DNA of 64,000 nucleotides from Mediterraneibacter glycyrrhizinilyticus (GCF_016902345.1 NZ_JACJLR010000010.1:1-64000), one strand, 5' to 3'. Positions 41,610-51,273 are shown, numbered from the stretch's first letter. Numbers and translations are program-made. The notes: generated by a model from the sequence alone, not told the origin.

Positions 41610-43298
41610 TCATCTCCCGATCAGCACCTTTTTCCCCTGAAATGCAAATCCGTATTTTCTTATCTTCTCTTGCGGAATTCCACGAGCGATCAGATCTGAT
41701 GCATATTTTTTCTCGTCAATCTGACGTAAAGCAGCCTTTACTGTCTCCGACAGATCTGCCTCTTCATCAGCATCTCTCACTTTGAACTCCAGTATATATG
41801 CCGGGCTGTCATGATCTCTGGGTTCCATGACTACGTCGTATCTTCCAAATCCGCTTTCCCGGTTTGAGGTGATGACATAGCGGTCCCCCATTTCAACGAG
41901 CAGCCCCAGCACAAATCCATGATAGAAGCGCTCCGGTTCACTTTCTGCTGAGGATCTGTTTCCGCTGTCAAAAAAACTGATCGTTGCCATGGCGACGCGG
42001 TTCATATAGATGTTCATCGCTTTTATATCATCCGCAAACAGAGCCCGGATAAAATCATTGTATCCGCAATCATAATCAGCAAACCATTCATGTATGATCC
42101 CATGGAACATCACCTGCACTTCTTTGTTCGTAAGTTCCAGAGAATAGCATGTCCGACCTGTCACCTCGTCAAACTCTGTCTGAGCTGCCTTCAGATATCC
42201 TCCTGCCAGGAGCAGACTCCAAATTGAGCTCTCACTGACTTCAAGCTGACTGTAAACGATCTGCTCATCGATCTTTGTATGGATCTGTCCGCCTTTCATG
42301 AGCGATTCAAAATTCTCTTTGATCTCTTTTCCGCTTTCCCGGATAAGTTTTCCGACAAGGCTGTTTGAACTTGTATTCGCCCAGTAGGCACCCAGTTTTC
42401 CGGTGTCAAGGAAATTAAGGATCGACCAGGGATTATAGATATCTTTTATCTTGCCAAAAGTAAATCCGTCATACCATTTTTTAACATTTTCTCTTTGATC
42501 TGACATGCCGTATTCATCCAATGCCGCAAAGACTTCCTCCTCTGTAAAGCCAAAACTGGACGCATATTCATCTGAAGTAGTCGTGATCACTTTCAGATTA
42601 TTTAGGTCGGAAAAGATGGATTCTTTACTTACCCTTGTGATCCCTGTCATGATCGCTTTCTCAAGATAGGGATTACTTTTAAAAGATGCATTAAACAGAC
42701 TTCTCACAAAAGCCGTCATTTCATCCCAGTATCCTTCCAAATAAGCTTCCTGCATTGGAGTGTCATACTCATCCAGGAGGAGGATCACTTTTTTTCCATA
42801 ACACCTGTACAGGAATTCCGATAATCTTCTGAGGCTTAGTGCGACCTCATATTCTTCCGCATCTGAAGTGATCAGTTCAAAATATTTTTTCTCATTTTCA
42901 TTGAGCAGCTCACCTTTTGTCAAAAAGTAGTTTTTGTTATACTGGTCTGCTATCACTGCCCGGATCTTCTTCCATGCAGACGAATAACTTGTTTCTTTAA
43001 TATCAGAAAAAGTCAGGGATATGACCGGATATGTCCCCTGCAGCCGGCGGATTTCTTTCTCTTTCCATATCTTCGTGTTTTCAAAGAGATCCGCCCGTTC
43101 TTTATAGGCTGAGGAAAAGAACTGTTCCACCATACTCATTGTCAGAGTCTTCCCAAACCTTCTGGGGCGCGTGATCATCGTCACATCATCTCCGGATTCC
43201 CACCATTCTTTAATGAATAATGTTTTATCAACATAAAATGCATTTCGCTCTTTTATTTTTGTAAAGTCCTGAATACCAATGGCGATCCTTCTCTGCAT
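41610..43298 (-). CDS. AAA-ATPase-like protein with PD-(D/E)XK nuclease domain
   Basis: A 562-residue protein of the two-domain family common in gut anaerobes. The N-terminal AAA-ATPase-like domain has the Walker A variant RPRRFGKT (44-51) and Walker B VILLLDEYDTP (about 170). The C-terminal PD-(D/E)XK nuclease-like domain has GRYDVVMEP then ILEFKV, supplying the D and ExK residues. Cellular role is not established; these genes occur in many copies and are considered mobile or defence-like. It is somewhat A+T rich. The ATG at 43298 follows AAGGGGA. Confidence 0.85.
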   Translation of the reverse strand: MQRRIAIGIQDFTKIKERNAFYVDKTLFIKEWWESGDDVTMITRPRRFGKTLTMSMVEQFFSSAYKERADLFENTKIWKEKEIRRLQGTYPVISLTFSDIKETSYSSAWKKIRAVIADQYNKNYFLTKGELLNENEKKYFELITSDAEEYEVALSLRRLSEFLYRCYGKKVILLLDEYDTPMQEAYLEGYWDEMTAFVRSLFNASFKSNPYLEKAIMTGITRVSKESIFSDLNNLKVITTTSDEYASSFGFTEEEVFAALDEYGMSDQRENVKKWYDGFTFGKIKDIYNPWSILNFLDTGKLGAYWANTSSNSLVGKLIRESGKEIKENFESLMKGGQIHTKIDEQIVYSQLEVSESSIWSLLLAGGYLKAAQTEFDEVTGRTCYSLELTNKEVQVMFHGIIHEWFADYDCGYNDFIRALFADDIKAMNIYMNRVAMATISFFDSGNRSSAESEPERFYHGFVLGLLVEMGDRYVITSNRESGFGRYDVVMEPRDHDSPAYILEFKVRDADEEADLSETVKAALRQIDEKKYASDLIARGIPQEKIRKYGFAFQGKKVLIGR

Positions 43299-43356
43299 AG
43301 TTCAGTCCCCTTTCTGATATCTCTGATAATTAAGTATATCACAGCCCCCTCCTTTT

Positions 43357-44916
43357 TCAATGCTGGATCGTGTTATCTTCACTCATCATCGCCATCAGGT
43401 TGAACGGAGGCAGGATGCTGTCGATCTTTTTATAAAGTTCATCATCAAAATTGTACCGGAGTTCACATTCTCTGTCAAAGATCATAGTCGGCTCCTTATC
43501 CTCTGTCACGGCCTCCCACACCGGCAGCTTATCGCTCTGGGGGCGCCCGCTCTTTGCAAATGTCATGAACGATCCGAACATCTGACTCTCCAGCCGCTCT
43601 CCCACCTCCGGGATCTGGCACACTTCCACCAGCTCTGTATTGTGGAAGAAGAAGGGGATATCGGAGCAGTGCCATGCGATCTTATTATGGTGGATCGGGA
43701 ACTCCAATGTAAAATCATACAGATAAGTGCCAGCCTTCTTCCCTGCCGCATGGAGTTTTGCGATCTCCTTGGAGGGCTGTCTCATCACACGGTCTACCGA
43801 CAGCAGGTCAGTGGCATTTTTGCCCGGGTAAGTCTCTTTAAACACCCGGATCATCTCATCGGTATGCTCCCCGTATACGGCGCTCACGATCGCCTTGATC
43901 TGTTCCTCTGTGAGCTGTGTCTTATCATACTCTGCCGGAGCAAAAGAAAACTCTCCAAATACGCTGCCCACCATAAGAGGGATCTCAAAGGCATGTTCCC
44001 TGAAACCGTAATCAAGAGGATTTCCTTTGTAGTACTCATTGACGAGCGGACCGCCTCCGATATACCCTCCCCGCATTGCGACCGCCGGGCTTACCTTTGT
44101 ATAGGCATTGACCAGTTCATAGTAGGGAATGGTCTCCAGCTTTTCCACCTCGTTTCCGGAAAGACCGAGTTCCTTGAGAAGAGCTTCCACGATCTTTCGC
44201 CCGTTCCCGGTACAGGAAGGCATGAGCGACGCATTGCTCACCCCGCTCATGATCAGCGCTTTGTGGAACAGCCCGTCCGCTGCCTCGATCTGCATCAGGT
44301 CCGCGGCTTTCATCCCTCCGCCGGACTGCCCGAAGATCGTCACATTATCCGGATCGCCGCCGAAAAGATGTATGTTGTCATGTATCCACTGCAGCGCTGC
44401 GACCAGATCCGCATGTCCTGCGTTTCCCGAATTTTTATACTTCTCTCCAAACGGTGACAGGTCAAGATAGCCCAGGATGTTCAATCTGTGGTTGACCGAT
44501 ACGGCTACCACATCCCCTTCCATGCACATGTTGTATCCGTCATACGCGGCCTGCTCAATGGAAGAACCCGCAAAATATCCTCCACCATGCAGCCACACGA
44601 TCACAGGAAGTTTACTGTCACTGTCCAGAGTCTTTGTCCAGATATTTAAGTTCTGACAATGTTCATCCTGGGGCCAGTAACGATGGGGGACCATAAGTTC
44701 CGCGCTGGGCGTGTCCTGCGCCATGAGCGGACATACGAACCCGTAAGAAGTCGCGTCTTTCACTCCTTCCCACGTCATTTTTTCCGGCATCCGGAACCGG
44801 TCCGCATAAGCATAGGGAACCCCCTTGAAGATATATTCACCTTTATAAAAGTAACCTTTCAGCTTTCCGCCTGTTGTTTCCAGCACCGGCACATCATCGT
44901 AGTTAAATATCTCCAT
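43357..44916 (-). CDS. Type B carboxylesterase
   Basis: A 519-residue alpha/beta-hydrolase of the carboxylesterase/para-nitrobenzyl esterase group. Oxyanion-hole motif HGGG (110-113), nucleophile Ser198 in FGQSGGG, an acidic residue downstream, and a C-terminal His in the NKIAWHCSDIPFFFHN region complete the triad. The family start is FKGVPYA near 30-36. No signal peptide, so it is cytosolic. Substrates may be xenobiotic or dietary esters. It lies downstream of the symporter gene but a terminator separates them. Confidence 0.9.
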   Translation of the reverse strand: MEIFNYDDVPVLETTGGKLKGYFYKGEYIFKGVPYAYADRFRMPEKMTWEGVKDATSYGFVCPLMAQDTPSAELMVPHRYWPQDEHCQNLNIWTKTLDSDSKLPVIVWLHGGGYFAGSSIEQAAYDGYNMCMEGDVVAVSVNHRLNILGYLDLSPFGEKYKNSGNAGHADLVAALQWIHDNIHLFGGDPDNVTIFGQSGGGMKAADLMQIEAADGLFHKALIMSGVSNASLMPSCTGNGRKIVEALLKELGLSGNEVEKLETIPYYELVNAYTKVSPAVAMRGGYIGGGPLVNEYYKGNPLDYGFREHAFEIPLMVGSVFGEFSFAPAEYDKTQLTEEQIKAIVSAVYGEHTDEMIRVFKETYPGKNATDLLSVDRVMRQPSKEIAKLHAAGKKAGTYLYDFTLEFPIHHNKIAWHCSDIPFFFHNTELVEVCQIPEVGERLESQMFGSFMTFAKSGRPQSDKLPVWEAVTEDKEPTMIFDRECELRYNFDDELYKKIDSILPPFNLMAMMSEDNTIQH

Positions 44917-45001
44917 CTTTCATTCTCCTCCGATCATTTTATATTCAGATATATTATATACCCTTCGCGCTGTTTCCTGACAGCTATTTTTTCTCTGCAG
45001 C

Positions 45002-45046
45002 AAAAAAGGACGATAATGAATTCTTCACATCACTATCGCCCTTTTT
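45002..45046 (-). terminator. Terminator of the symporter gene
   Basis: Hairpin arms GGACGATAATG and CACTATCGCCC with tails of A and T on the two sides; on the minus strand it ends in TTTTTTG. Confidence 0.6.
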
Positions 45047-45123
45047 GTTCATGGATCATTATTAAGATCCAGCCGTTTCAAACTTTTTATTCTCTGAATA
45101 AAGATCTTTGTCGGTATCCGTTT

Positions 45124-46674
45124 TTACATTCCAGCCACTTCATCAAACTCTCTCTGGATCTGTGCCGAAGGCTCCGGTGTCAGGAGCGACACGACGACGA
45201 TGCAGATACTGGAGAAGATGAACGCCGGCAGGAGTTCATAGATATCCCACAGTCCTCCCAGCGGACGGACGAGCAGGTTCCACACAAATACCATCCCCGC
45301 TCCGCTGACCATACCGGCGATCGCGCCTGCACGCGTAGTCCTTTTCCAGAACAGGCTGAAGAGCATCAGCGGTCCGAACGTAGCGCCGAATCCTGCCCAG
45401 GCAAAGCTTACGATCGTGAATATGACGCTGTTCTCATCCAAAGCGATGACGATCGCCACCACAGCGATCAGGAGCAGTGTCAGTCTTGAAACATTCAGCA
45501 CTTCCCTGTCAGAGGCTTTCTTGCGGAACAGTCCCTGATAGATGTTCTTTGCGAAGGCGGAAGCCGCGATCAGCAGATAAGAATCTGAAGAACTGATCGT
45601 TGCTGCCAGGATCCCTGCCATTACAAATCCCGCGATCAGCGGCGGGAGCAGATTCGTAGCGAGAAGAATGAATACATTTTCCGCATCCGATGATGTTGTC
45701 AGCGCTGTCGGGTAGAGCGTTCTTCCCACAAGCCCGATAAATACAGCGATCGTCAGGGAGATGACCACCCACACTGTCGCGATCCGGCGGGAGCGTGTCA
45801 GTTCATCTTCGTGTCGGATCGCCATGAACCGCAGGAGCACCTGCGGAACTCCGAAATATCCCAGTCCCCATGCAAGCGCAGATGCGATCGGCAGGAATCC
45901 ATACTCTGCCGCCTCCCCGAACAGCGGCACCCCGTTCGCGGCCTGCTGTACTCCGTCTGCTGTCTCCGGCGTCGCGATACCGAAGAAATCAAGGAAGCCC
46001 GGGATCGACTGTGCATTCTCGATGACAGCTCCAAGGCCGCCCGCCGAGACAGTCCCTACGACAACGATCACGCCAAGAGCGATGATCATCACCACCGCCT
46101 GCATGAAGTCTGAAGCACTCTCCGCAAGGAATCCGCCGATGATCGTATAGATAAGGACGAACAGTGCGCCCACGATCATCATGGGGATATAAGGCAGATC
46201 AAACAGCGTGGAGAAAAGCTTCCCGCATGTCACAAGGCAGCTTGCCGCATAGACCGTGAAAAAGATCAGGATAAATACCGCCGCGATCGTCATGATCACT
46301 TTCCGCTTCTCGTGAAAACGGTTGGAAAAATATTCCGGCAGTGTGATCGCATTGCCCGCTTTCTCACTGTAACGTCGGAGCCTTTTTGAGACGATCAGCC
46401 AGTTGATATATGTACCGGCCGCCAGCCCGATCGCTGTCCAAGCCGCATCCGCGATACCGCTCCAGTATGCCACTCCCGGCAGCCCCATGAGCAGCCAGCC
46501 CGACATATCTGACGCCTCCGCGCTCATCGCCGTCACCCAGGGACCAAGGCTCCTGCCCCCGAGAAAGTATGCGTCTGAACTCGCATTTGCTTTTTTTGCA
46601 AAAGTAACACCCAAAATGATGACTGCCGCCATATAGATGACCATGGCGATCAGTATCTGTAATGTGTCTCCCAT
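45124..46674 (-). CDS. putP: Sodium:solute symporter, PutP (sodium/proline) type
   Basis: A 516-residue membrane protein with about 13 transmembrane segments and the SSS-family motifs: GGRSLGPWVTAMSAEASDMSG near the N-terminus and the later GGFLAESASDFMQ and ISSSDSYLLIAAS stretches characteristic of PutP. It should take up proline with sodium; a related amino acid is possible. The ATG at 46674 is preceded by GAAAGGAAAA. Monocistronic, with a terminator after it. Confidence 0.88.
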   Translation of the reverse strand: MGDTLQILIAMVIYMAAVIILGVTFAKKANASSDAYFLGGRSLGPWVTAMSAEASDMSGWLLMGLPGVAYWSGIADAAWTAIGLAAGTYINWLIVSKRLRRYSEKAGNAITLPEYFSNRFHEKRKVIMTIAAVFILIFFTVYAASCLVTCGKLFSTLFDLPYIPMMIVGALFVLIYTIIGGFLAESASDFMQAVVMIIALGVIVVVGTVSAGGLGAVIENAQSIPGFLDFFGIATPETADGVQQAANGVPLFGEAAEYGFLPIASALAWGLGYFGVPQVLLRFMAIRHEDELTRSRRIATVWVVISLTIAVFIGLVGRTLYPTALTTSSDAENVFILLATNLLPPLIAGFVMAGILAATISSSDSYLLIAASAFAKNIYQGLFRKKASDREVLNVSRLTLLLIAVVAIVIALDENSVIFTIVSFAWAGFGATFGPLMLFSLFWKRTTRAGAIAGMVSGAGMVFVWNLLVRPLGGLWDIYELLPAFIFSSICIVVVSLLTPEPSAQIQREFDEVAGM

Positions 46675-46827
46675 TCCATATTTTCCTTTCTATGTTGCGC
46701 GCCGGTACAAACCGGCACTTTTTATGTGTACTGTGACACAGCATAGAAATGATTATAAACAAAATATAAACTTTTGGCAATGTTTTGTTTCTATTTGTAT
46801 TTCAGCAAGTTACAATTCACACCGTAC

Positions 46828-47304
46828 TCAGTGGTAAAGAGAATCCTGTTCTGCATCGCACAGTTCCTCGATCTTTGCTCTCAGCGCCTTCGTCCCTGCC
46901 GGATCGTCTCCACCTGAATTGATGCCGATCACAGCATCCTCCGTCATCACCACGGAAGGAAAATAAAAATCGCAGAGAGCCTTATCGTCAGACACATTGA
47001 CCATGATCTTCCTCTCCCGGCACTCTTCCCAAATCTTCCGGTTGACCGTCCTGTCATCCGTCGCTGCGAGGACCAGGTCATATCCTTCCACATCCCCTGT
47101 CTGATATGGTCTGTGCTCTGTTGTGATCAGCCCCTCTCCTTCCATCTCTTCCAGTTCCCTGCACAGTTTGGGCGCTGTCACATGAACGGATGCGCCGAAA
47201 CGAAGGAGCGTCCGGGCACGCCGCAGGGCGATCTTACCGCCTCCCGCGATCAGGACACGCTTTTCCGTCAGATTTACAAACATTGGAAAATAGGGTCTTT
47301 CCAT
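46828..47304 (-). CDS. Precorrin-2 dehydrogenase / sirohydrochlorin ferrochelatase-type protein
   Basis: A 158-residue NAD-dependent enzyme like the N-terminal part of CysG or Met8p: nucleotide-binding GGGKIALRRA (about 21-30), central LAATDDRTVN and the catalytic-type SDDKALCDFYFPSV. It converts precorrin-2 to sirohydrochlorin, for siroheme or the early (anaerobic) cobalamin route. It has no C-terminal SUMT domain. It lies 11 nt after cbiC at the end of a cobalamin operon. Short for the family (about 200 residues). Confidence 0.85.
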   Translation of the reverse strand: MERPYFPMFVNLTEKRVLIAGGGKIALRRARTLLRFGASVHVTAPKLCRELEEMEGEGLITTEHRPYQTGDVEGYDLVLAATDDRTVNRKIWEECRERKIMVNVSDDKALCDFYFPSVVMTEDAVIGINSGGDDPAGTKALRAKIEELCDAEQDSLYH

Positions 47305-47315
47305 TTTCTCTCCCT

Positions 47316-47987
47316 TCAGTCATCCAGCATATACAGCAGCGCGTTGCAGATGCACGCTGCGATGTTGCTCCCGCCTTTGCGCCCCCGCGCAACGATATAA
47401 GGCGTATCTTCCAGTCCCAGGATCAGCTCTTTTGACTGTACCACATTAACGAATCCCACCGGCACCCCGATGATCAGCTCCGGTTTCAGAGCCCCTTCCT
47501 TTATCAGTTCATAAAGGCGCACAAGGGCGGTGGGAGCGTTTCCGATGGCAAAGATCAGCCGGTCGGTGCATATCGCTGTCTTCTGTTCCTGTGCTGCTCT
47601 GTACATCGCCGCCGCTTTGTCCATGCTCGCTGCTGCCCTGGTCGTACCATCCCGCTTCGCCGCTTCTGCCACATCTTCATCCGACATAAAGCAGTACACT
47701 TCTCCTCCGTACCGGGCAAGCCGTTTCTTATTGATCCCCGACCGTCCCATCTGGGTATCCGTCACGATAGAAGCGCCGCTGCGGATCGCCTCAAGAGCTC
47801 TCTCCACGGCATGTTCCGAAAAGACAAGATTATCCGCATAATCAAAGTCCGCGCTGGTGTGGATGCATCGTTTGACAATGGGCTCCGTTCCCGGGATGAG
47901 CGCCCTGTTTCCCAGTTCTTCTGTTATGATCTCAAAGCTTCTTTTCTCAATATCAGCAGGACGCACCTGCTCCAGTTCTGTCATCAT
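47316..47987 (-). CDS. cbiC: Precorrin-8X/cobalt-precorrin-8 methylmutase
   Basis: A 223-residue enzyme of corrin ring synthesis that moves a methyl group from C11 to C12 to give cobyrinate. Family landmarks are the catalytic His in RCIHTSADFDYA (about 43), TDTQMGRSGINKKRL and IGNAPTALVRLYELI, and GVPVGFVNVVQSKE. AAGGAG precedes tandem ATG codons. No other corrin-ring genes are in the window, so the rest of the pathway must be elsewhere. Confidence 0.93.
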   Translation of the reverse strand: MMTELEQVRPADIEKRSFEIITEELGNRALIPGTEPIVKRCIHTSADFDYADNLVFSEHAVERALEAIRSGASIVTDTQMGRSGINKKRLARYGGEVYCFMSDEDVAEAAKRDGTTRAAASMDKAAAMYRAAQEQKTAICTDRLIFAIGNAPTALVRLYELIKEGALKPELIIGVPVGFVNVVQSKELILGLEDTPYIVARGRKGGSNIAACICNALLYMLDD

Positions 47988-48046
47988 GATCCAGCTTCTC
48001 CTTCTTCTGTCCTCGATTCTATTGTTGCAGTGTAAACTGTAACATT

Positions 48047-49045
48047 TTATTTGATCCGCATCCCGATCCCGCAGACGACCCGGTCCACCCGGTCCGCTCT
48101 GTCAGCAAACGCTGTGCAGATACGCCCCACCGCTTCCCTGTACTCCCGCTCAAAGGCGTCCACCGGGACAAGCCCGCATCCTACCTCATCACATACGATG
48201 AGGATCCCGCTGTTCTTTTCAAGTACCGTATCGATCAGTTCTTCTTTTGTCCTGCCTGCTTCCAGCCATCTTCTCACAAAGAGATGGAAACGGTCCAGCG
48301 CCTCACAAGTCTCGATGTCCTGCAGTCCGCACTCTGCCCCGTCTTTCCACACTACATCCGGATACAACTCTTTCGCATAGCCAAGTTTCCCCTGATATGC
48401 GCCACCTGTCACCAGTTTCATGCCTGTCCTGCCCCTTTCTTCCGCTGCCTGCTCCTGCAGTTTCTGTCCGTCCGTCTGTCTAGGATCTCCCTTCACAGGG
48501 ATCCGGCGCCCGTATACCACTTCACTCACCCGGTCCGCCATCTCTGCCAGCGCCCGGTTGATCTGCGCCAGATTTTTCTTATAGACCGACATCTCCGGAG
48601 AATCCGGCTCGGATTCCGCGAACACCTCGTTCGTCACCACCACAAGATGTCTGCATCTTTCCTTCAGGAGACGTATCCCGCTCACTGCCGCTTCCACGGT
48701 ATTTTCTCCTGCTCCGCTTTCCATGTACATCTCATTTGCAGTGAGGTTTGACACACACTCAAGCAGGACACAGGCTCCACTCAGGTCAGGCGCATCCTCT
48801 CCAGTCAGTTTCCCCGCCAGATCCTGGTACCACTCCAGCGTATGAAATCCCTTTCCCGCACGCATCTGTCTGTGATTTTCGATCTTTTCCTCTGTCTCCC
48901 TGCCATAAGGAAACATATCTGCAATATAATAGAGGGGTATCTCTCTTTTTTCTTTTTCCTGTAAACGTCTGCGGCTTTGGCAGACCATATTTTCCGCATA
49001 TGCGGATTTGCCGCTGCCGCTGCCGCCCGTGACCAGTTCCATCAT
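48047..49045 (-). CDS. cobU: Tandem CobU-type adenosylcobinamide kinase/guanylyltransferase
   Basis: A 332-residue protein, about twice the usual CobU length (180). The first half is a complete CobU: P-loop GGSGSGKSAYAE (7-18), the SGACVLLECVSNL region and VVVTNEVFAESEP. The second half (from about residue 210) repeats the plan: MKLVTGGAYQGKLGYAKE, later ILIVCDEVGCGLVPV and FADRADRVDRVVCGIG. Its P-loop keeps the Lys but has lost the following Ser/Thr. CobU phosphorylates adenosylcobinamide and transfers GMP for nucleotide-loop assembly. The start follows AGGAGAAG. Confidence 0.85.
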   Translation of the reverse strand: MMELVTGGSGSGKSAYAENMVCQSRRRLQEKEKREIPLYYIADMFPYGRETEEKIENHRQMRAGKGFHTLEWYQDLAGKLTGEDAPDLSGACVLLECVSNLTANEMYMESGAGENTVEAAVSGIRLLKERCRHLVVVTNEVFAESEPDSPEMSVYKKNLAQINRALAEMADRVSEVVYGRRIPVKGDPRQTDGQKLQEQAAEERGRTGMKLVTGGAYQGKLGYAKELYPDVVWKDGAECGLQDIETCEALDRFHLFVRRWLEAGRTKEELIDTVLEKNSGILIVCDEVGCGLVPVDAFEREYREAVGRICTAFADRADRVDRVVCGIGMRIK

Positions 49046-49075
49046 GTCCGCGCTTCTCCTGACTTAAGATCATTC

Positions 49076-49510
49076 TCATTTCTTTCTCTTTATCCGGATC
49101 CGGAACACCGTATCCACAATAAATATCGCCAGAGCGATCACTCCCGCGATCTCCAGTGTCTGGAGCAGATAATAGGACGACCGGGCCCGGTCATCCGCGA
49201 TGATATAGTAGACCGCCCTGTACATCCCCGCGCCCGGCACAGTGGGCAGGATCCCTGCGATCAGGAACACCGTGACCGGCGCCTTGAAGATCCTCGCAAA
49301 GATATGTGCCACCAGGGAGATCACCAGCGCTGAGAGAAAACATGCCGGCACAGTGTCAAGACCGCGCTGCATACTGTAAAAGTAGACCCAGCCGCCGAAC
49401 GCTCCGGCAAATCCAGCCTGCAGGATGTATTTCCGCGGAGTTTCCACAAGTACCGCAAATCCCGCAACAGCCAGGAAACATCCCACTGTCACCAAAACCA
49501 GTTCCATCAC
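49076..49510 (-). CDS. Threonine/serine exporter family, C-terminal-type small subunit
   Basis: A 144-residue membrane protein with four to five hydrophobic helices, of the ThrE C-terminal (DUF3815) type. The conserved ILPTVPGAGMYRAVYYI segment is visible near residue 88. It overlaps the stop of the larger ThrE-type subunit by 4 nt (ATGA), so the two probably form one transporter for threonine and serine or similar. In larger ThrE proteins both parts are fused. Confidence 0.85.
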   Translation of the reverse strand: MMELVLVTVGCFLAVAGFAVLVETPRKYILQAGFAGAFGGWVYFYSMQRGLDTVPACFLSALVISLVAHIFARIFKAPVTVFLIAGILPTVPGAGMYRAVYYIIADDRARSSYYLLQTLEIAGVIALAIFIVDTVFRIRIKRKK

Positions 49511-50280
49511 AGCAGACCACCTCCCTGCCAGAAAACAGTTGTCAGTCCGATCCCCACACCGACTCCGATGGCAACTGCCGCCGCGGTCACGAACGCCTCC
49601 AGTGCTCTTGCCCCGCCCGAGATATAGTCGCCCCGGAGCGTATCCCGTATGGCGTTGGTGATTGCCACTCCAGGTACAAGGGGCATGATACCGCTGATAA
49701 TGACCGTGTCCATGTTCAGGAGCGGGTTCCAGAGCTGCAGGAGGACCGCCGCCACGGCAGCGCCTGCCGCACAGATCATGTTCAGGATGAACCTGCCGAT
49801 CCGTACCCGTTTCCCGATCGTCATAAGGACTGCCAGAACGATCCCTATCCCTGCCGCAGCCAGGATCTCCCGGATCCCGCCTCCGAACAGCGGAGCGAAT
49901 CCCGCCGGCACCAGCACGGTAGCAAGGTTATACATCCGGACACTATACTGCTTTCCCTTTATGCTATTCAGCTTTTCCCAGGTCTCTTCCGCTGACAGTT
50001 CCCCGGCACAGTACTTCCTTGAGATCTCGTTCACCTCCACGATGCGGTGCATGTTTGTCCCCCTATCATGGACCCGGCGCATCACAGTGACCGCCTCTTC
50101 TCCGGGGCGGTCGATCGTGACGATGATCCCGGTCAGCATCACAAGAGCCTCTGTCTCCGCTGTTCCCGCGGTGTCAAGGATGTGCTTGATCGTATCTTCC
50201 ACACGGTAAGTCTCCGCGCCGCTCTTCAGCATGATCTCGCCTGCCAGAACCGCCATATTTGCCGTTGATTTATCATCCAT
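49507..50280 (-). CDS. Threonine/serine exporter family, N-terminal-type subunit
   Basis: A 257-residue protein: a cytosolic N-terminal domain with AGEIMLKSGAETYRVEDTIK (DUF1212/ThrE hallmark), then five transmembrane helices and the MPLVPGVAITNAIRDTLRGD motif. I start at the ATG 50280; an in-frame ATG 10 codons earlier (50310) cannot be excluded and neither has a strong ribosome binding site. It heads a minus-strand operon that continues through the small ThrE subunit, cobU and cbiC. No cobalamin riboswitch was recognised upstream. Confidence 0.85.
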   Translation of the reverse strand: MDDKSTANMAVLAGEIMLKSGAETYRVEDTIKHILDTAGTAETEALVMLTGIIVTIDRPGEEAVTVMRRVHDRGTNMHRIVEVNEISRKYCAGELSAEETWEKLNSIKGKQYSVRMYNLATVLVPAGFAPLFGGGIREILAAAGIGIVLAVLMTIGKRVRIGRFILNMICAAGAAVAAVLLQLWNPLLNMDTVIISGIMPLVPGVAITNAIRDTLRGDYISGGARALEAFVTAAAVAIGVGVGIGLTTVFWQGGGLL

Positions 50281-50340
50281 TCTTTTTTCCCCGACTTCTT
50301 TTCTCACCATACCTGTCTAATATACCACTCCTGCCCCTCT

Positions 50341-51225
50341 TCATACAATATCATACTCCGCAGTTCTGATAAACTCCTCCATCTCCGGCGACAGCCATTT
50401 ATTCCTGTGATAGAAGATCTGCCGGTAGAGAGTCCTCTTAAGTTCCGGCACGTCAAGTATGGCGAGTTCTCCCTGCTCCACCCACTCACGGACTGCAAAC
50501 AAAGGAAGATAAGAGATTCCTCTGTTCTCCCGGACCATCCGGATGATGAATTCTGTATTGCTGATCTCCAGAGCCGGTGTGAGCATCCTTCCCTTTGTCT
50601 CGAGAGAGCTGTCCAGCTCCCGCCGGTAGTTCTCGTCTTTCTCTGTCAGAAAAAACGGATGCTCCAGCAGTTCCTCCGCTTCCATCCCCTTTCTCCCTGC
50701 CAGCGGGGAGGATGCGGAGGATACAAAGACGATCGGTTCCTCCACTTCCATGACTTTATTCCAGTTCTCATTATATCGCTGCCTGTCCAGAATATAGATC
50801 AGATCCAGCCGGTTCGCTTCCATCTGGCCGATCAGTTCTTTCGGAGAGCCGGTGATGATCCGGATCGATACCCTGGGATGCTCCTGACGGAAGTGGTTCA
50901 GGATCGGCGGGAGCTTGGAAAAACAGAGAGACTCCAGCGTTCCGATACTCAGAGGACTGCTCAGTTCATCCCGTTTCCGGTTAAAATTTTTCGCCCGGTT
51001 CATCTCCTGTATGATATCCGCCGCATACCGCTCGAACTCCCTCCCCTGGGACGTCAGCGCCACGCTCTTTCCCATCCGGTCGAACAGCCGGGCGTCCAGT
51101 TCCTGTTCCAGCAGCCGGATCTGCACCGTCACCGCAGACTGAGAGTACCCAAGTGACTGCGCCGCTTTGGAAAAACTGCCGGTCTGGGTGATCGCCATAA
51201 ATGTCTGAAGCTGTCGTAATTCCAT
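50341..51225 (-). CDS. LysR family transcriptional regulator
   Basis: A 294-residue regulator. The N-terminal winged helix-turn-helix (MELRQLQTFMAITQTGSFSK then AAQSLGYSQSAVTVQIRLLE) is followed by a substrate-binding-type effector domain (about 90-290). It is divergent from the serine dehydratase operon with 128 nt between the start codons, the usual arrangement for a LysR protein controlling its neighbour; the ligand could be serine or a related metabolite. The ThrE/cobalamin operon downstream is a second possible target. Confidence 0.92.
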   Translation of the reverse strand: MELRQLQTFMAITQTGSFSKAAQSLGYSQSAVTVQIRLLEQELDARLFDRMGKSVALTSQGREFERYAADIIQEMNRAKNFNRKRDELSSPLSIGTLESLCFSKLPPILNHFRQEHPRVSIRIITGSPKELIGQMEANRLDLIYILDRQRYNENWNKVMEVEEPIVFVSSASSPLAGRKGMEAEELLEHPFFLTEKDENYRRELDSSLETKGRMLTPALEISNTEFIIRMVRENRGISYLPLFAVREWVEQGELAILDVPELKRTLYRQIFYHRNKWLSPEMEEFIRTAEYDIV

Positions 51226-51273
51226 CTTCTCATCTCCGTATCATGAATTATTTTCAATCATTCTATAAAATCT

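Noticed and set aside
43360-44457. 365-codon frame opposite the esterase gene
   Set aside because: Antisense shadow; the esterase has all family motifs.
50281-50340. Cobalamin riboswitch upstream of the ThrE-cobU-cbiC operon
   Set aside because: The gap to the LysR gene is too short and no B12-box-like sequence was seen.
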